64,000 nucleotides of DNA, taken from NCBI GenBank assembly GCA_023375675.1, contig JALQBC010000003.1:930001-994000 (forward strand). The letters run 5' to 3'. The notes below the pieces were generated by a model. It saw nothing but the letters and a program-made list of their open reading frames with translations. It was not told where the DNA came from and ran no database searches. Both the position numbers and the translations under genes were made by a program. This DNA is from Cytospora piceicola. Lineage: Eukaryota > Ascomycota > Sordariomycetes > Diaporthales > Cytosporaceae. The number at the start of each line of letters is the position of its first letter. The first letter of the stretch is position 1. Of this stretch, positions 47,252 to 58,732 are shown in pieces.

Positions 47252-48195
47252 GTCTTCAATGGATGTCAATCTTGCGACCAGGATTCTGTGCTCAGCAACT
47301 GGGCCGAGGCCGCAGGAGGAATCTGAGCCAGCTGAATCCTATTCTAGACCTTCTCCTTGACAGGAGCAACGCACTCTTGCAGGCGCTATTGGACTAGCGG
47401 ACTCATGACCTTTATTGCCCACTATATCCGGATACCCTGGGATCAGCTCATCAGCCTCGATCTTTGCACCCTCGGTCACCGACTCAACCGGCCTGGCTTG
47501 CGAACTGAAGGGCAGTAGGAACTGCAACCAGCCATAGCCTGAAGTGCTACGTTCAACCCACCAGTCTCAACACTTGACTATATGTCGGGCTTGGACCGAG
47601 ACGGCTTGCCGACATCTCCATGCGGTTTCTCGAGGCCAACATTGTCCTCGGCTCTCTTCTATGAACAGATGCGTGTGATAACACTGCTTAGTCTGTAAGG
47701 GTGGGCGTGTAAGCCGAGGCATCGGCGACGGCCGAGATACATATCTTTCTCAGCTCAGGCAGGAATCCGATCCGCACAAGCGAAAGCTTTCACACGTGTG
47801 AGGCCCCTGTCCGACCCGATTTTCCTTGGCGATATCTGCATAATCATGCTATTTGCCAGCATTCTCGCGTTTGATCTATTGCTTTTTGTTTTGGCCTGGA
47901 CCTCGGCATATAAATGTAGACCTTTTGCCTTGCCAATCAAGGCGATCTTACCTAGGTAGTTAGTGGGTACTACCCGGTCGATACCACCTTCCAATACCAC
48001 GGTACATGGTAACCTGCGAATTGAGATATCGTTCGGTATGTGTGGAGCTCGGGAGCAGACCACCGTGCAGCGGTGGGAGCAGTTACTTTTGGCTGAAGAA
48101 TTTCCTTGGCCTCCGGCGCGGAATCCCCTCTTTCTCTTTCTCCCGCTACCGTCCATGTTGTGTTGTTGACCACTCTCCCGACCATCCCCTTCAGA
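47252..48195. other. Spacer upstream of the MFS transporter
   Basis: Contains the RCM1 3' UTR and MFS promoter, with one TACCTAGGTA (47949). No gene seen. Confidence 0.6.
47949..47958. repeat. Palindrome TACCTAGGTA
   Basis: Exact copy 247 bases upstream of the MFS transporter start codon. Confidence 0.9.
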
Positions 48196-50290
48196 ATGAC
48201 GAGCACCCCGCCGAGGACCTCACTGGCAAGCTCAGCCACTGCGACTGAAGCCGATGCGCAGTCACAGAGCTCGAACAGATCGCGCGTGAGCCATCTCAAA
48301 ATTGTCTTCGACCAGGCCGGTGTTACTCCAGACGCGCTAGAATGGAGGTATCCAGGGGAAGGCACCGAAGAGAGCCCTTACGCTGTCGATTTCACCCCAG
48401 GCGATCCGTATAATCCCCAGGGATGGAAGTCGAGTAAGAAATGGTTTGTTACCATCCTTTCCGCCATCTCGACTCTCGCCGTGGCTTTCGTGAGCAGTGC
48501 TTTCTCGGGTGGGCTGCCGTATATCATCGCGGAGTTCCACGTATCGACAGAGCTTTCCATCCTTGGCATATCACTCTTCGTCGTTGGTTTTGGTGTTGGC
48601 CCCTTGCTATGGGCACCCGCTAGCGAGTTCTACGGCCGACAGATACTCTACTTCTTTACCTATATGGCCCTCGTGGCGTTCAACGCCGGCTCTGCAGGAG
48701 TCCAAAATTTTCCCGGTCTGGTGGTCCTTCGGTTCTTTGCTGGCGCTTTCGGCTCGAGTCCCCTTACGAACTCGGGTGGTGTTATTGCCGACATGTTCTC
48801 CCAGAAAGACAGAGGCTTTGCGACGGCATGTTTCGCAGCCGCCCCTTTCATGGGCCCATCACTCGGTGAGTATGATGTGGAACCGTAACCTTTGTAACAA
48901 TAAAGACTGACTTCTCTATGAAGGACCCATTGTAAGTGGCTACTTTGGCGAGGCTGAGGGATGGAGATGGATTGAAGGTATCCGAGAGCAATCATCTTTC
49001 CTTATCTGGATGTTTTCATTTGAGTTCAGGGACATTGTGATCCGGGAGCAAAGGCTGTACTCTTGGATCATGTCTCGCAACTGCCATTTCTTTTCTCAGG
49101 CATATACTGACTCTCGTTCTCGTAGGCTTGATGGCCATATTCACTGGTGCCCTGTGGATTGTCTGTACCGTCCTCGTGCCAGAAACATATATACCCGTTC
49201 TTTTGCGGAGGCGCGCCGCCAAGCTCTCCAAAATTACAGGCAAAGTCTACGTTTCCAAATTGGACGCCGGAAAGAAGCACCGTACCATGGCCCAACAGTT
49301 CAAGATCGCTCTTTCTCGGCCATGGATTCTCCTCTTTAGGGAACCGATCGTGTTTCTGACGTCCATCTATATGGCTATAGTCTACGGAACTCTCTATATG
49401 ATGTTCCCGGCATTTCCCATCGTGTTTGAGCAATACAAGGGCTGGGATGCCGGCCCTGGTGGTCTGGCATTTTTGGGCATAACTGTGGGGATGATATTTG
49501 CTATGTTTTATGCGCTGGCCGACTCGAGGAGATACATGAAAATTTCGGACAAACACAATGGGATGGCACCCGCTGAGGCCCGTCTGCCCATGTCGATTGT
49601 CGGGTCGATTCTTATCCCCATCGGACTGTTTTGGTTTGCCTGGACCACCGGAAACAACATTCACTGGATCGTCCCCATTATTGGCAGTGCCTTCTTTGCC
49701 TGTGGCATCGTCCTCACATTCTTATCACTGATGAATTATCTCATCGATTCATGTAAGTCGAGACTCACCACTCCGACACCAGTCGCGAGAAACATTTTGA
49801 CTAATATTGTATCAAAGATGTCGTCTTCGCCGCATCGGTCCTGGCAGCCAACGCCGTCCTCCGGTCTCTCTTCGGCGCCGCCTTTCCCCTCTTCACCAAC
49901 CAAATGTACGCTAACTTGGGAATCCACTGGGCAGCCTCGGTGCCCGCCTTCCTCGCGCTGGCCTGCATCCCCTTCCCGCTGGCATTCTATAAGTACGGGC
50001 CCCGGATCCGAGCCAAGTGCAAGTTCGCCGCCGAGGCTGCGAAGCTGCTGGAGGAGATGCGCGGGGAGGTCGATGTCGAGGACCCTGAGGCCGCGGAAGA
50101 CGAGGCGATGGAGGAGGTCGAGCATGCCGACAAGATCGAGAAGCTCGTCAAGACGATGAGTCGGCAGTCGCGCAGGAGTCATCGTGGCCCAGTCCCGGGC
50201 CCGGCTGAGAGTGGTGATGGCGGTGATGCCGTTCCGGAGGTGGAGACCGGGTCGGAGCTGGATGTGAAGGAGAAGAGTGAGGAAGTCTGA
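48196..50290 (+). CDS. MFS transporter, DHA1 drug:H+ antiporter family
   Basis: Twelve-helix major facilitator, 607 residues, from exons 48196-48865, 48924-48977, 49126-49752 and 49818-50290. The 48196 ATG is the only ATG in frame at the 5' end. About 80 cytosolic residues, including [14 protein letters not shown] as in fungal polyamine/multidrug exporters, precede helix 1. The loop 2-3 signature is [11 protein letters not shown], and motif C is split by intron 1 (PSLG joins [15 protein letters not shown]). The central loop carries [14 protein letters not shown] before helix 7. After helix 12 there is an unusually long charged tail of about 100 residues, rich in Glu, with a Ser/Arg patch ([11 protein letters not shown]). 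The substrate cannot be told from sequence; plasma-membrane efflux of toxicants or polyamines is the family expectation. Confidence 0.92.
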
Positions 50291-52042
50291 TAAACGACTG
50301 TCAGTGTGGCAGCCTCATACGACACCGATGGAGTTTTGCGCTCTGCATATTTCACGCTTGCTTCCATTGATACCTCCAGCATTACGAGGCGTTGCATTTA
50401 GACGGCATAACGGTACGAGATACTGAGCGGTTGTACCATACGAGTAAAATCAGTGGATGAGGGCCCCATGTGAGGTCTTGAAAACGGCTAATGTAATATG
50501 ATATATATATAGACTGAGAAGCTGCAACATACCCTACTTGCATACCTCAACACGACGTGTCACATCTTAATGGCTTTATATGACCTGTCAAGGCGATCTC
50601 CCGAAAGCATATGGGGTAACTAGGATATCCCTTGTATCTGTCTCCTTCGGGGGAGAACCCACAGGCAAGGACGACGCGTTGCATTTATAAAATGAAGTGA
50701 GGCGACCGCAGCACTGCGTACGTATTGTATCTTGCGTTTTAGCTTCGGATTACAGGAAGCCCCTCTTCTTTCTGAGCGCCACCCGAGACGTTCTTTGATC
50801 GAGCCCTCTGGATTCTCCAGTACGCCATTACCACGCTGCAGCCTGTGTGTTAGTGGTTAAGCAAAGCTGATCCTCAGCCTCCGCAATGCCCGTTGGGCGT
50901 CGTTGGGGTCCCGGCAATGAGGTGGCCGTCGTAGAGCATGTGACTCGGTTCTAAACTGGGAAATGCCACAGGTATGGCGTCTTTAATAATGTAGTCTTTG
51001 TGCCTTTGCACAAAAATTGTTCTTCCAAGGGCCAAACTTCGACGTGTCGAAAGCATCCGGGCATTGATAAGGTTGCTGGTGATCCTCGTCGCTACCAGCA
51101 ACGGTGTTTTCAGCCAAATCTCGTTCCGCACTTCGAAAGCAGACATAGATTGATTTTTATGATCAAGCCTGGTAAGCAACGGTCTATAAATCACAATTAA
51201 TACATTAATATTCGTTGGTTTCCCCTTCCCCGGATTTGTATTTGAGTGGCATACCTCCAGCACTTGCTTTATGTTAGCCATACAAATAGGCATGTGTGAA
51301 CCCTTGGAAGATCCATGCAGAATGCAATCATAGTATAAACACGAGGAATTAGGTTCACTGTTCAAAAGACTACTGAGGACATCGAGTCGTACATCTGGGA
51401 GGTTGGATCGTAGAACGGGAAGCCATGCGGTGGTAATTACGGAATTGAATGGAATTCTATATGGAAAACCCCAAATAAGAATGTCTATTTGAACTATATT
51501 ATATGATGATTCAACCAAGGATTATGGACACATTTGGGCAAGGAAACAAGATATCACGTTGTGGTCCGGAGCACCAAGAACGCAGTAACACGCAAAGCTA
51601 GTCCGGAAGAATCACTCCGTGAGTACGAGCCCAACTGTATTATGGAGTACCCTGAATAACCCCCCGAAGAAATCATAGACTCAAGGAGTCATCATTTTCC
51701 TCACAAGTCAGCTTCATTTATGTTGTGATATAATAGGGAAGAAGGTAGGCTTCTCAGTGCTAAAAGTACATATAGAAGTACCTCCACCGGGCGGCGCACG
51801 GTTCACCAAGAGGAACCACTGCACTTACTCCCAACCTTATCATAACGACATTCGAGGAAGTCGATTCCCAATTTCAGCCTCACAAACTGGACTTCTGTCA
51901 TCTGTTTCTCCCTGGCACCAAAGGCTTTCTGTCGTCAAGTACTTGGTAATTCTCTCTCAGCCCCTAGTTGATACCTACTTTTGACTGGACATTAGACGGC
52001 TGAACAGCTGTCCCAGTGTCGAAAAGGCGGTTCTCGGAAACC
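50291..52042. other. AT-rich intergenic region
   Basis: 1.75 kb between two + strand genes with visibly low G+C. No gene or structured RNA seen. Confidence 0.55.
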
Positions 52043-53389
52043 ATGCCTGTTCCGAGGATGATGAAGACTATTTCAGGGCCAGGGCATATCATGGCTCGTC
52101 AGCTTTCGCAGCGATCACAAAGCGCGCGGCACGGAATACCGCAGTGGCTACAGACGATCATCAATGACACGTCTCCACCCCCAAGACCGTACGCCTGGAC
52201 TATGGAAAACCTGGACCGTCCTCGGACCCCAGTGGAGATTCAAACCCATCGTGGTCCCAACTACAGCGACCTTGAGCGTCGTGTTTTTGTCCTAGGGGTG
52301 GGAAACCTTGGCCGGCTCTATGCTGCCTGTCTCGCACGGCTTTCCGATCCACCTCCCATCACCTTGGTCGTCCACCGACGCAGCCTACTGGAGCACTGGG
52401 CCTCCAATCCAGGGATTGAGATCACCCGCCATGGCAATCTGGAGAGGCTGTCTAATCTCGATATAGAGTGGTGGACTGACGAGAAGCCCTCTGTAGGCCC
52501 CGTCCGGGAGGTTGCTGATGGAGGCCGGATCTCGAATCTCATAGTTGCCACCAAAGCACCAGATGCCATTCCACAGGCTGATTCACTGCGGCGTTACCTC
52601 GACGCTTCATCCACGGTGGTTTTTGTTCAGAATGGGGTCAATCGACTATGGCCTCCTCACGGTGAAGCGTACAATGCCCATCGGTATCCGGGCAGCAGCC
52701 ATCCAAATTGGTTGCATGGCGTCACCATGCACGGCGTCTTCTCTGAAGGCCCTTTCAGCAGTGTTCATGCTGCTCCCGCCGATGTGGTCATTGGTCCTGT
52801 TTCTCCAAACCAGAAACAACCCAAGAAGCCCAAGTATCTTACCGAGTTGATTACGAAGGCGCCACATCTTGCTGGGCGAGCCGTATCGAGATCTCAACTA
52901 TGGATCCTCCAGTTGGAAAAGCTCGTTATCAATATGATCATCAATCCTTTGACTGCGGTCTTGCGAGTCAAAAATGGCGAGCTTTTTACCGACCAGGACG
53001 GTGAGGTGGTCAATGTAATGGACGTCCTTCTGGAGGAAGCAAGCAATGTCCTCCAGGCCCTACTGCGACATGAGAGCAGCATAGAGATACTACGGGACGA
53101 TAAGGTGTCTCAGGAAGCCCTGGTACAGCGTTTCTCTGCCCCAAATCTGCGACAAATGTTATATCGAATTGGAGAGAAAGTCAAGCACAATAAGAGCTCT
53201 ATGTTCCAAGACATGGAATCCGGGAAACGGACTGAAATCAGAGAATTCAATGGCTGGCTGGTTGAAACAGCCAATTCCCTAGATCAAAGTCTAGATGTGA
53301 GAACTCACTCTGCCTTGATCAATCTCGTGGAACAGCGAATTAAGCTCAACAAGACCGAACTCAGCAGACGCCTGCGATCTTGCAGTTGA
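52043..53389 (+). CDS. Ketopantoate reductase family (ApbA/PanE) oxidoreductase
   Basis: Intronless frame of 448 residues from ATG 52043 (context AAACCATGC); the frame extends 27 bases upstream only through a non-ATG codon. The Rossmann NAD(P)-binding motif is VLGVGNLG (GxGxxG at residues 85-90), followed by the family blocks NLIVATKAPDA, VVFVQNGVN and a C-terminal helical domain in which LEKLVINMIINPLTAVL carries the catalytic Lys and the Asn of the family. The likely reaction is NADPH reduction of 2-dehydropantoate to pantoate for coenzyme A synthesis, but Ascomycetes carry several diverged paralogues, so the substrate is uncertain. The 80-residue extension before the Rossmann fold is Arg/Ser/Gln-rich with few acids at its start (MMKTISGPGHIMARQLSQR), suggesting a mitochondrial presequence. 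Confidence 0.88.
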   Translation: MPVPRMMKTISGPGHIMARQLSQRSQSARHGIPQWLQTIINDTSPPPRPYAWTMENLDRPRTPVEIQTHRGPNYSDLERRVFVLGVGNLGRLYAACLARLSDPPPITLVVHRRSLLEHWASNPGIEITRHGNLERLSNLDIEWWTDEKPSVGPVREVADGGRISNLIVATKAPDAIPQADSLRRYLDASSTVVFVQNGVNRLWPPHGEAYNAHRYPGSSHPNWLHGVTMHGVFSEGPFSSVHAAPADVVIGPVSPNQKQPKKPKYLTELITKAPHLAGRAVSRSQLWILQLEKLVINMIINPLTAVLRVKNGELFTDQDGEVVNVMDVLLEEASNVLQALLRHESSIEILRDDKVSQEALVQRFSAPNLRQMLYRIGEKVKHNKSSMFQDMESGKRTEIREFNGWLVETANSLDQSLDVRTHSALINLVEQRIKLNKTELSRRLRSCS

Positions 53390-56300
53390 TACTTATTGGT
53401 ACACCCACATTGAAAACATGTTTTCAAACCAGAAGGGAACACACAGAATTGACAATGGCTTCGGTGGTGGGCTCATTACCCATGGGAAGGTCATTGCAGC
53501 ATTGTGATTCGGCCTCAGCGCCAATACTATCACTTGGAATGACACATGTCAAGCCAGCTCTACCCGAAAATGACATGGGAGACCACGAACCCGCACGAGG
53601 TAGTGGGTAGTTCCAGGGCTAGCTTGCCATGCCATACCTGTAATCATGTCCCGGGGAAGATGACGACCGTTTCGGTACCAAATGGGTGGGTAGAGAAGCA
53701 AAGAATTTCAACCCCGACGTGTTTTCCGATCCAACCATTCAGGGAACATCTTGCGCAGTGTTCGCAGGCAGCGGCACACCGCTCCTCCTCCTACCGTCCA
53801 ATCGGCCGCGATATCCATCCATGGGACACCCCCCAGCCCGGTACACCGGCGATTTCCCCTGGGAGTGGAATCAGGCGCAGCTGTTGCTCTGTTGTGATCG
53901 ATGAAGCAAGCCAAGCTTCCGACAGAAAATTGTCGCTTCTATGCCCAACCCTTTTGGTGTTTGCCCTGTCTTAACTGAGCGGCGTATAGCCCTATACGCG
54001 GCCTGTTTATACCCCGTATAACGCAATGTGCTATTGCACCACGCAAGCGAGATTCTCGCCCCGGCATCCACTTCTGACCGTCCAGGTCATCGACGCCGTC
54101 GCGACTGGGAAACATGCCGTGTGAACATCGCGGCCCCACAACTGCTTACCACACCCCCGGCTCGATCGACCTTCTGGGTGGTTGGAGGACAGGGGAGACC
54201 ACGCAGGTTTATGCGAGAACTGGAGATGTGTCTTCGCGAGATGTGATCGATTGGACTTGAAGCTACCTGGGCTCTGGATCGCGTAATTCCCCGGGAAATG
54301 TAGCCCATGGCATGTACGTACATGCATGCTAGAAAGTCAGCGCATGTCCCTGGGCGGCGTCGACGGTATGATGCACAGCAGATCTCTCACCCGTGGTTGA
54401 GGCGGCCTTGGCCTCGAACCAAGCACAATACCGAGACGCGCCCTTGTGAGGTTGGGAGGCCTGCGATTTTCAAGCGACATGAACGCTGATCAAGACCATC
54501 TCTGACGTAGAGACTTCGACAGAGAGATTTTCCTCACGGGACTGGCATGGGCTGCCTCATCAGTGGAAGTGGTTTTGTTCATACTCGAGATAGCGGTGGT
54601 CGTTTCCACTGGCACAACCCTGCTCGATCAGAGCTCGCGTGACAGCCAAGGACATACGGTGTCGAGTAGACCATGTACAACTTCAAGCGATAACCTATCC
54701 ATGACGACTGGTCCAGACCGAGTATTCTCGATGGGACGCTGGATGGTGTTGCGATTGCTCCTCGTCCATGTGAGCAGAACTACACCGAGGTCCGGCTATA
54801 CATGCCAGGTGCAACTGGTACAGCCATGTCCAGCTCAAGCTGTTCTTCAAAGGGGAAACAAGTAGCGGGGTGGCTGCCTGCCGGACAATAGAACTTGGGA
54901 GGTTCCTTCAAATCCCCGATCTGACAACCAGTGGGAAGCAGGCATTGAAGTTGTAACGATCCATCTAGGTGGTCACCTCACAGTCCCTATACCCCAGGCT
55001 CTGCCATCTGGCCGCGTCGGAGATGTTCCAATCTCGATGTCTCGGAGGATTCAGTCAATATGAATGACACAGATGACTGGCAGCCGAGTGGGCCGTCAGT
55101 CTCACCTAGATGGATGCCCGACGCCTCCCACATACTCACGAGAAAGGACAGAGGTTGCTAAGAAACAGTCTGAGATGACCATCTGCGGGCCAACTGGCAC
55201 AGGCATCCTGGTCTTCTGGTAGACCTCGACACGAACAATATTAGTCATCCTTCCCAACTGTAAATACGCGGAAGATGACAAACTGCGAACCCAACTGCCG
55301 AGAGAGCCATAGTCCTGCTAGTCGAGTCCTACAGCCGAATATGCAGATGGATTGCCAGGAAATTGGTTGCGGATTCGCAGTACCACAGCACAGGAACTAA
55401 TCCCGTGCCGAAGGACCCCGCGGAACGGTAGGATCCATCATGCGGGAGAGGTCTACCATTGGCGTGCTCGAAGCGCCCGCCTGCTGGCACAACCTCGTCC
55501 CACCTACATAGACAAGACGCAACACCAGGGGGATTCTGGCCCTGGCTCCCGTCACCCGGACCGTGGACTGTTTCATTCTGGAAAAGTGTGCTTGATGCCC
55601 ATAAGATCTTAGACACCATCGGCACGGCTTTAGCTTGCAGCTCCTCCTGCGCTGCGCCGCTCATGCAGCTACCCTTGCAGCTGCAAACACAGCACTCGGC
55701 TTAAGGCATGTCCCGTCACACACATATCAGCGATGCCATGGTAAGAAAAGAAGAAAAGCATACATCGCAGTGCACACACACTACGGTGCCAAAAGGGCGT
55801 CGCAGCTGCAGCTTCAGCACACCCTCCGTCCTGCGATTTGTGTCGTGACCGCCCGCCCAGGGGTGGGGTGCCGTTGCAGCCACGACAAAACAAAACGCCC
55901 CGCGTTTCGTTGAGCTCTCCCACGGCAGTGCCAGATGCGATCGTACGATCACATCCCCAGGGTTTGCAGGTCTCGACCGCCTAGCCGGTGCAAGCGTTTC
56001 ACATTGAGGGGACCCCCGGGCTGCAGTCCAGATCTGTTGGACATGGTGCGCGGCACCGCTTCGGCACCAAATGGACGAGGCTTCCCTCCGGTCGTGCCTG
56101 ACGTTCGGATGACTGGCTGTCCATAGCTCACGCCCCCTTATGTTGTATGCCCAGTGATTAGCATGGGGGGGGGGGCAGTGAAGTCTTGGCCACGAGGTGG
56201 AGGAGGAGGTAAGGAGGAGGTGAGGAGAAGGCTCACCGAGGAGGCTGGCTGGCTTACTAGGGACTGCGACTCTGTGTCTTCCACGGGTGGGCGGCTGGCC

Positions 56301-58732
56301 CCGCTTCTTCAGTGCAGGGAAAAAGAAGAAACGCGGCAGGGAGGCTTTACCGGAAACGCGGGCGGCGTCAACGCTTAGAAGCGCACCTTGCTTTTTCTTC
56401 ATCTGTCTCTTACGGCCCCTACTGTCCGGTACCTTGTCCCTCGAGGCCCCCTGTTTCCCGGCCATGCCACCCGACAGTGATGTCCTGGCAGGGATCTGAA
56501 GTTCGTCCAGACTGTTCGTCCTCGAGGCGGGAAATTCGGATAGATTCCGTGCTAAGTACTGGCTGGTCTGCTCAGCGCCCGTCAAACCTCCGGGTGACTT
56601 TTATGAACGCCCTTGGTACCGCCATGTATCCAGGGGTAGTCCCCGTTTGGTACCATGGTTTCCGCCTCACTGCATATTAGGGGAGGTGTTGCTCACCCGC
56701 AGCTGCAGACGCACATGCTCTCATCATGCCGCACCGGCTCCATGCCGGAAATGGACGATTAGGCATGGAATGCATGCGGCTTTTCGCGCACGAGGCCGGC
56801 ATAGTACGTACAGCTCGTGGGGTGGTACAGCAGGGGAGGATTTTCGTGGCTTTCTTCGGATTGTGGGAGAGGGTCTGGCCTTCCCGTCCCATGGATATTG
56901 AGGGCTGGACTGCCCCCCCCCCTCCTTCGCTTTCTGGAAATGCGAGAGCAACAGGACGTTGAGATGGACACCCACCACCGGCTTGGCCTTGTTTGCAAGA
57001 CGCAATACGACATAGGTGCGTCAGGGTCGAGTTACCGAATTAGCTTCCAGGGAAGCCGTTCGCCTGTTTAGATGGGCTGTTGGCGCAGAGAGGACTACGT
57101 ATTATTAGATATCTACTACCAAGGTGGGAAATACCACCCGCTCGGCCCCCGGGTGACATAGCCCGAGATCTGGGAGCCCGGGGGACCCCCGAACTTCAGC
57201 GTCTTGCAAATTTGCAACTGACCAATGCCAGAACCAAGCTTGATGTCCCGATAGAGGCGTATCGCCTCGTGGGATGTCCGGGTTTCCTTGCCGATCAGTT
57301 GAAAAATAAGGCGAGGCTTGCGGCTGTTGGTATCATCGGGCAGTCTGCTTATTTTTGAAAGAACTTCACACGAGGTGATCTACAGCCCTGGCAGCCCTCT
57401 GCTTGAGATCGACACCCACCACCTGCAGCCACAGCCTTGCTCGTGGGATGGCTTACCGGCGCGCGGACACCGAGATGTCCCAGAGGGATTCCCCGAAGCG
57501 GCGGTCTTCTCCTTCGAGGTCGTATCCTTTAGAAGCCGTTGCTACCAGAAAAACAATGATTGCGCGTCACTTAGCTGGATCGTCAGCGTATGAGCAGTCG
57601 CAATCGCCACATATTGGATTTGGGGAGCTTGTGGTTGAAGTCGAGCCGTGAGTTTGGTTTTTGGTACTGGATAAGGAGAAATATCTGAATAAAAAAGTCG
57701 GACGCTTCGACAGAACAAAGAAGCATGATGTACATCCAAGTGTCTGTCTTATCCGAAGATGCCCATCCCCGAAGCCATATGTGGTGTGCTCTCGTGTTAC
57801 TCTCCTCCCATTCCAAGGGTCTTTGTAAGTCTTCCCATATGCCATTGCGAAAGGCGCAACAAAAGAAATGCCACCCCCCGGAGTGTAAACCTCCAACCTC
57901 CAACCTGATCCGTCCATCTCGTGTCTTTGCACATTGCAAACATTATAGACCAGGGGAATTGGCGTCGAAACATGGCGCCAGGTCCGTATTTGCGAATCAT
58001 CATTCTTTTCGTGTCGAATTCGCTGGAGAATCGTGACGGAAGCTCGAAAGAGCAGCAGTATATAACTTCGTGAACTGAGCCGTGATTTGTATGTCAGTTG
58101 ACCCCTAGACCCTGTACATATGTACCTTCGCCCACGCCCAGAAGGAAAAGCAAAGCTGCTTGCCCATGTATCGAGAAAGTGAGGTGAACGGTTGAATCCC
58201 GATATTCAAGAGATGTAAAGCGAGGCAAGATTCCAGACAGATTGGGTATCTCTATCATTATAATTCCATCTGGTCCTGTTCCTCCTAGTTAATATGAAAA
58301 CATGTAAAACCTCCTTGCGAAGTGGTCAGTCTTCGCGCTCTGTAGAAAAGCCAGCCCAAACAAAACATGGCAGCCTTCTACAGCTGCCAGTCTCAGAATG
58401 TCCTCCACACAAGGAGGGCGCTTCGTCGTCGAGTGCAAATAGGCCAACACCGAAGTCTTGGCAAGTGAAAACCCGGGAGAACAAGCCTCGTCGCCTCGGC
58501 TGGCGAGTATTCAAAGGATATCCGGGTAGTTGTTGATTTGAGAGAACAGGGAAAGGTCGTGCCTGGCCCTATACAGCAGCCATCACTGAAGCTGTTGTGT
58601 GTAAATCGTGCTTGAGGGCTCCGCATGTTGCTCATGCTGTTGGTAGACGGTATTTGGAGCTTCAGCCTGGGGCTGGGAATAGACGGCGGTGTCCCCGCCA
58701 GGAGTGTCAGCTCCTGGCGGAGACGCTGATTG
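53390..58732. other. 5.3-kb gene-poor region
   Basis: No gene that I can support. Open frames are short and overlapping on both strands and resemble no family I know; the longest (minus, 56585-55716) is compositionally erratic. G+C is moderate and CpG is not depleted, so it does not look like a heavily RIP-mutated AT-rich island. It contains C10/G11 homopolymers (56913, 56165) and a 17-base hairpin (54407-54423) resembling a tRNA T-arm without the rest of a tRNA. Confidence 0.55.

Noticed and set aside
49068..49664. 198-codon minus-strand frame opposite the MFS transporter
   Set aside because: Antisense shadow of transmembrane-coding exons; the plus frame has all DHA1 motifs and correct splice phases.
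54407..54423. tRNA-like T-arm on the minus strand (5-bp stem CTTGG/CCAAG with loop TTCGAGG)
   Set aside because: No matching acceptor stem, D-arm or anticodon arm could be found at the right distance; probably a chance hairpin.
55716..56585. 289-codon minus-strand frame in the gene-poor region
   Set aside because: Erratic composition with many Arg, His, Pro and Ser residues, no domain, non-conserved look, and overlapping frames of similar quality on both strands.
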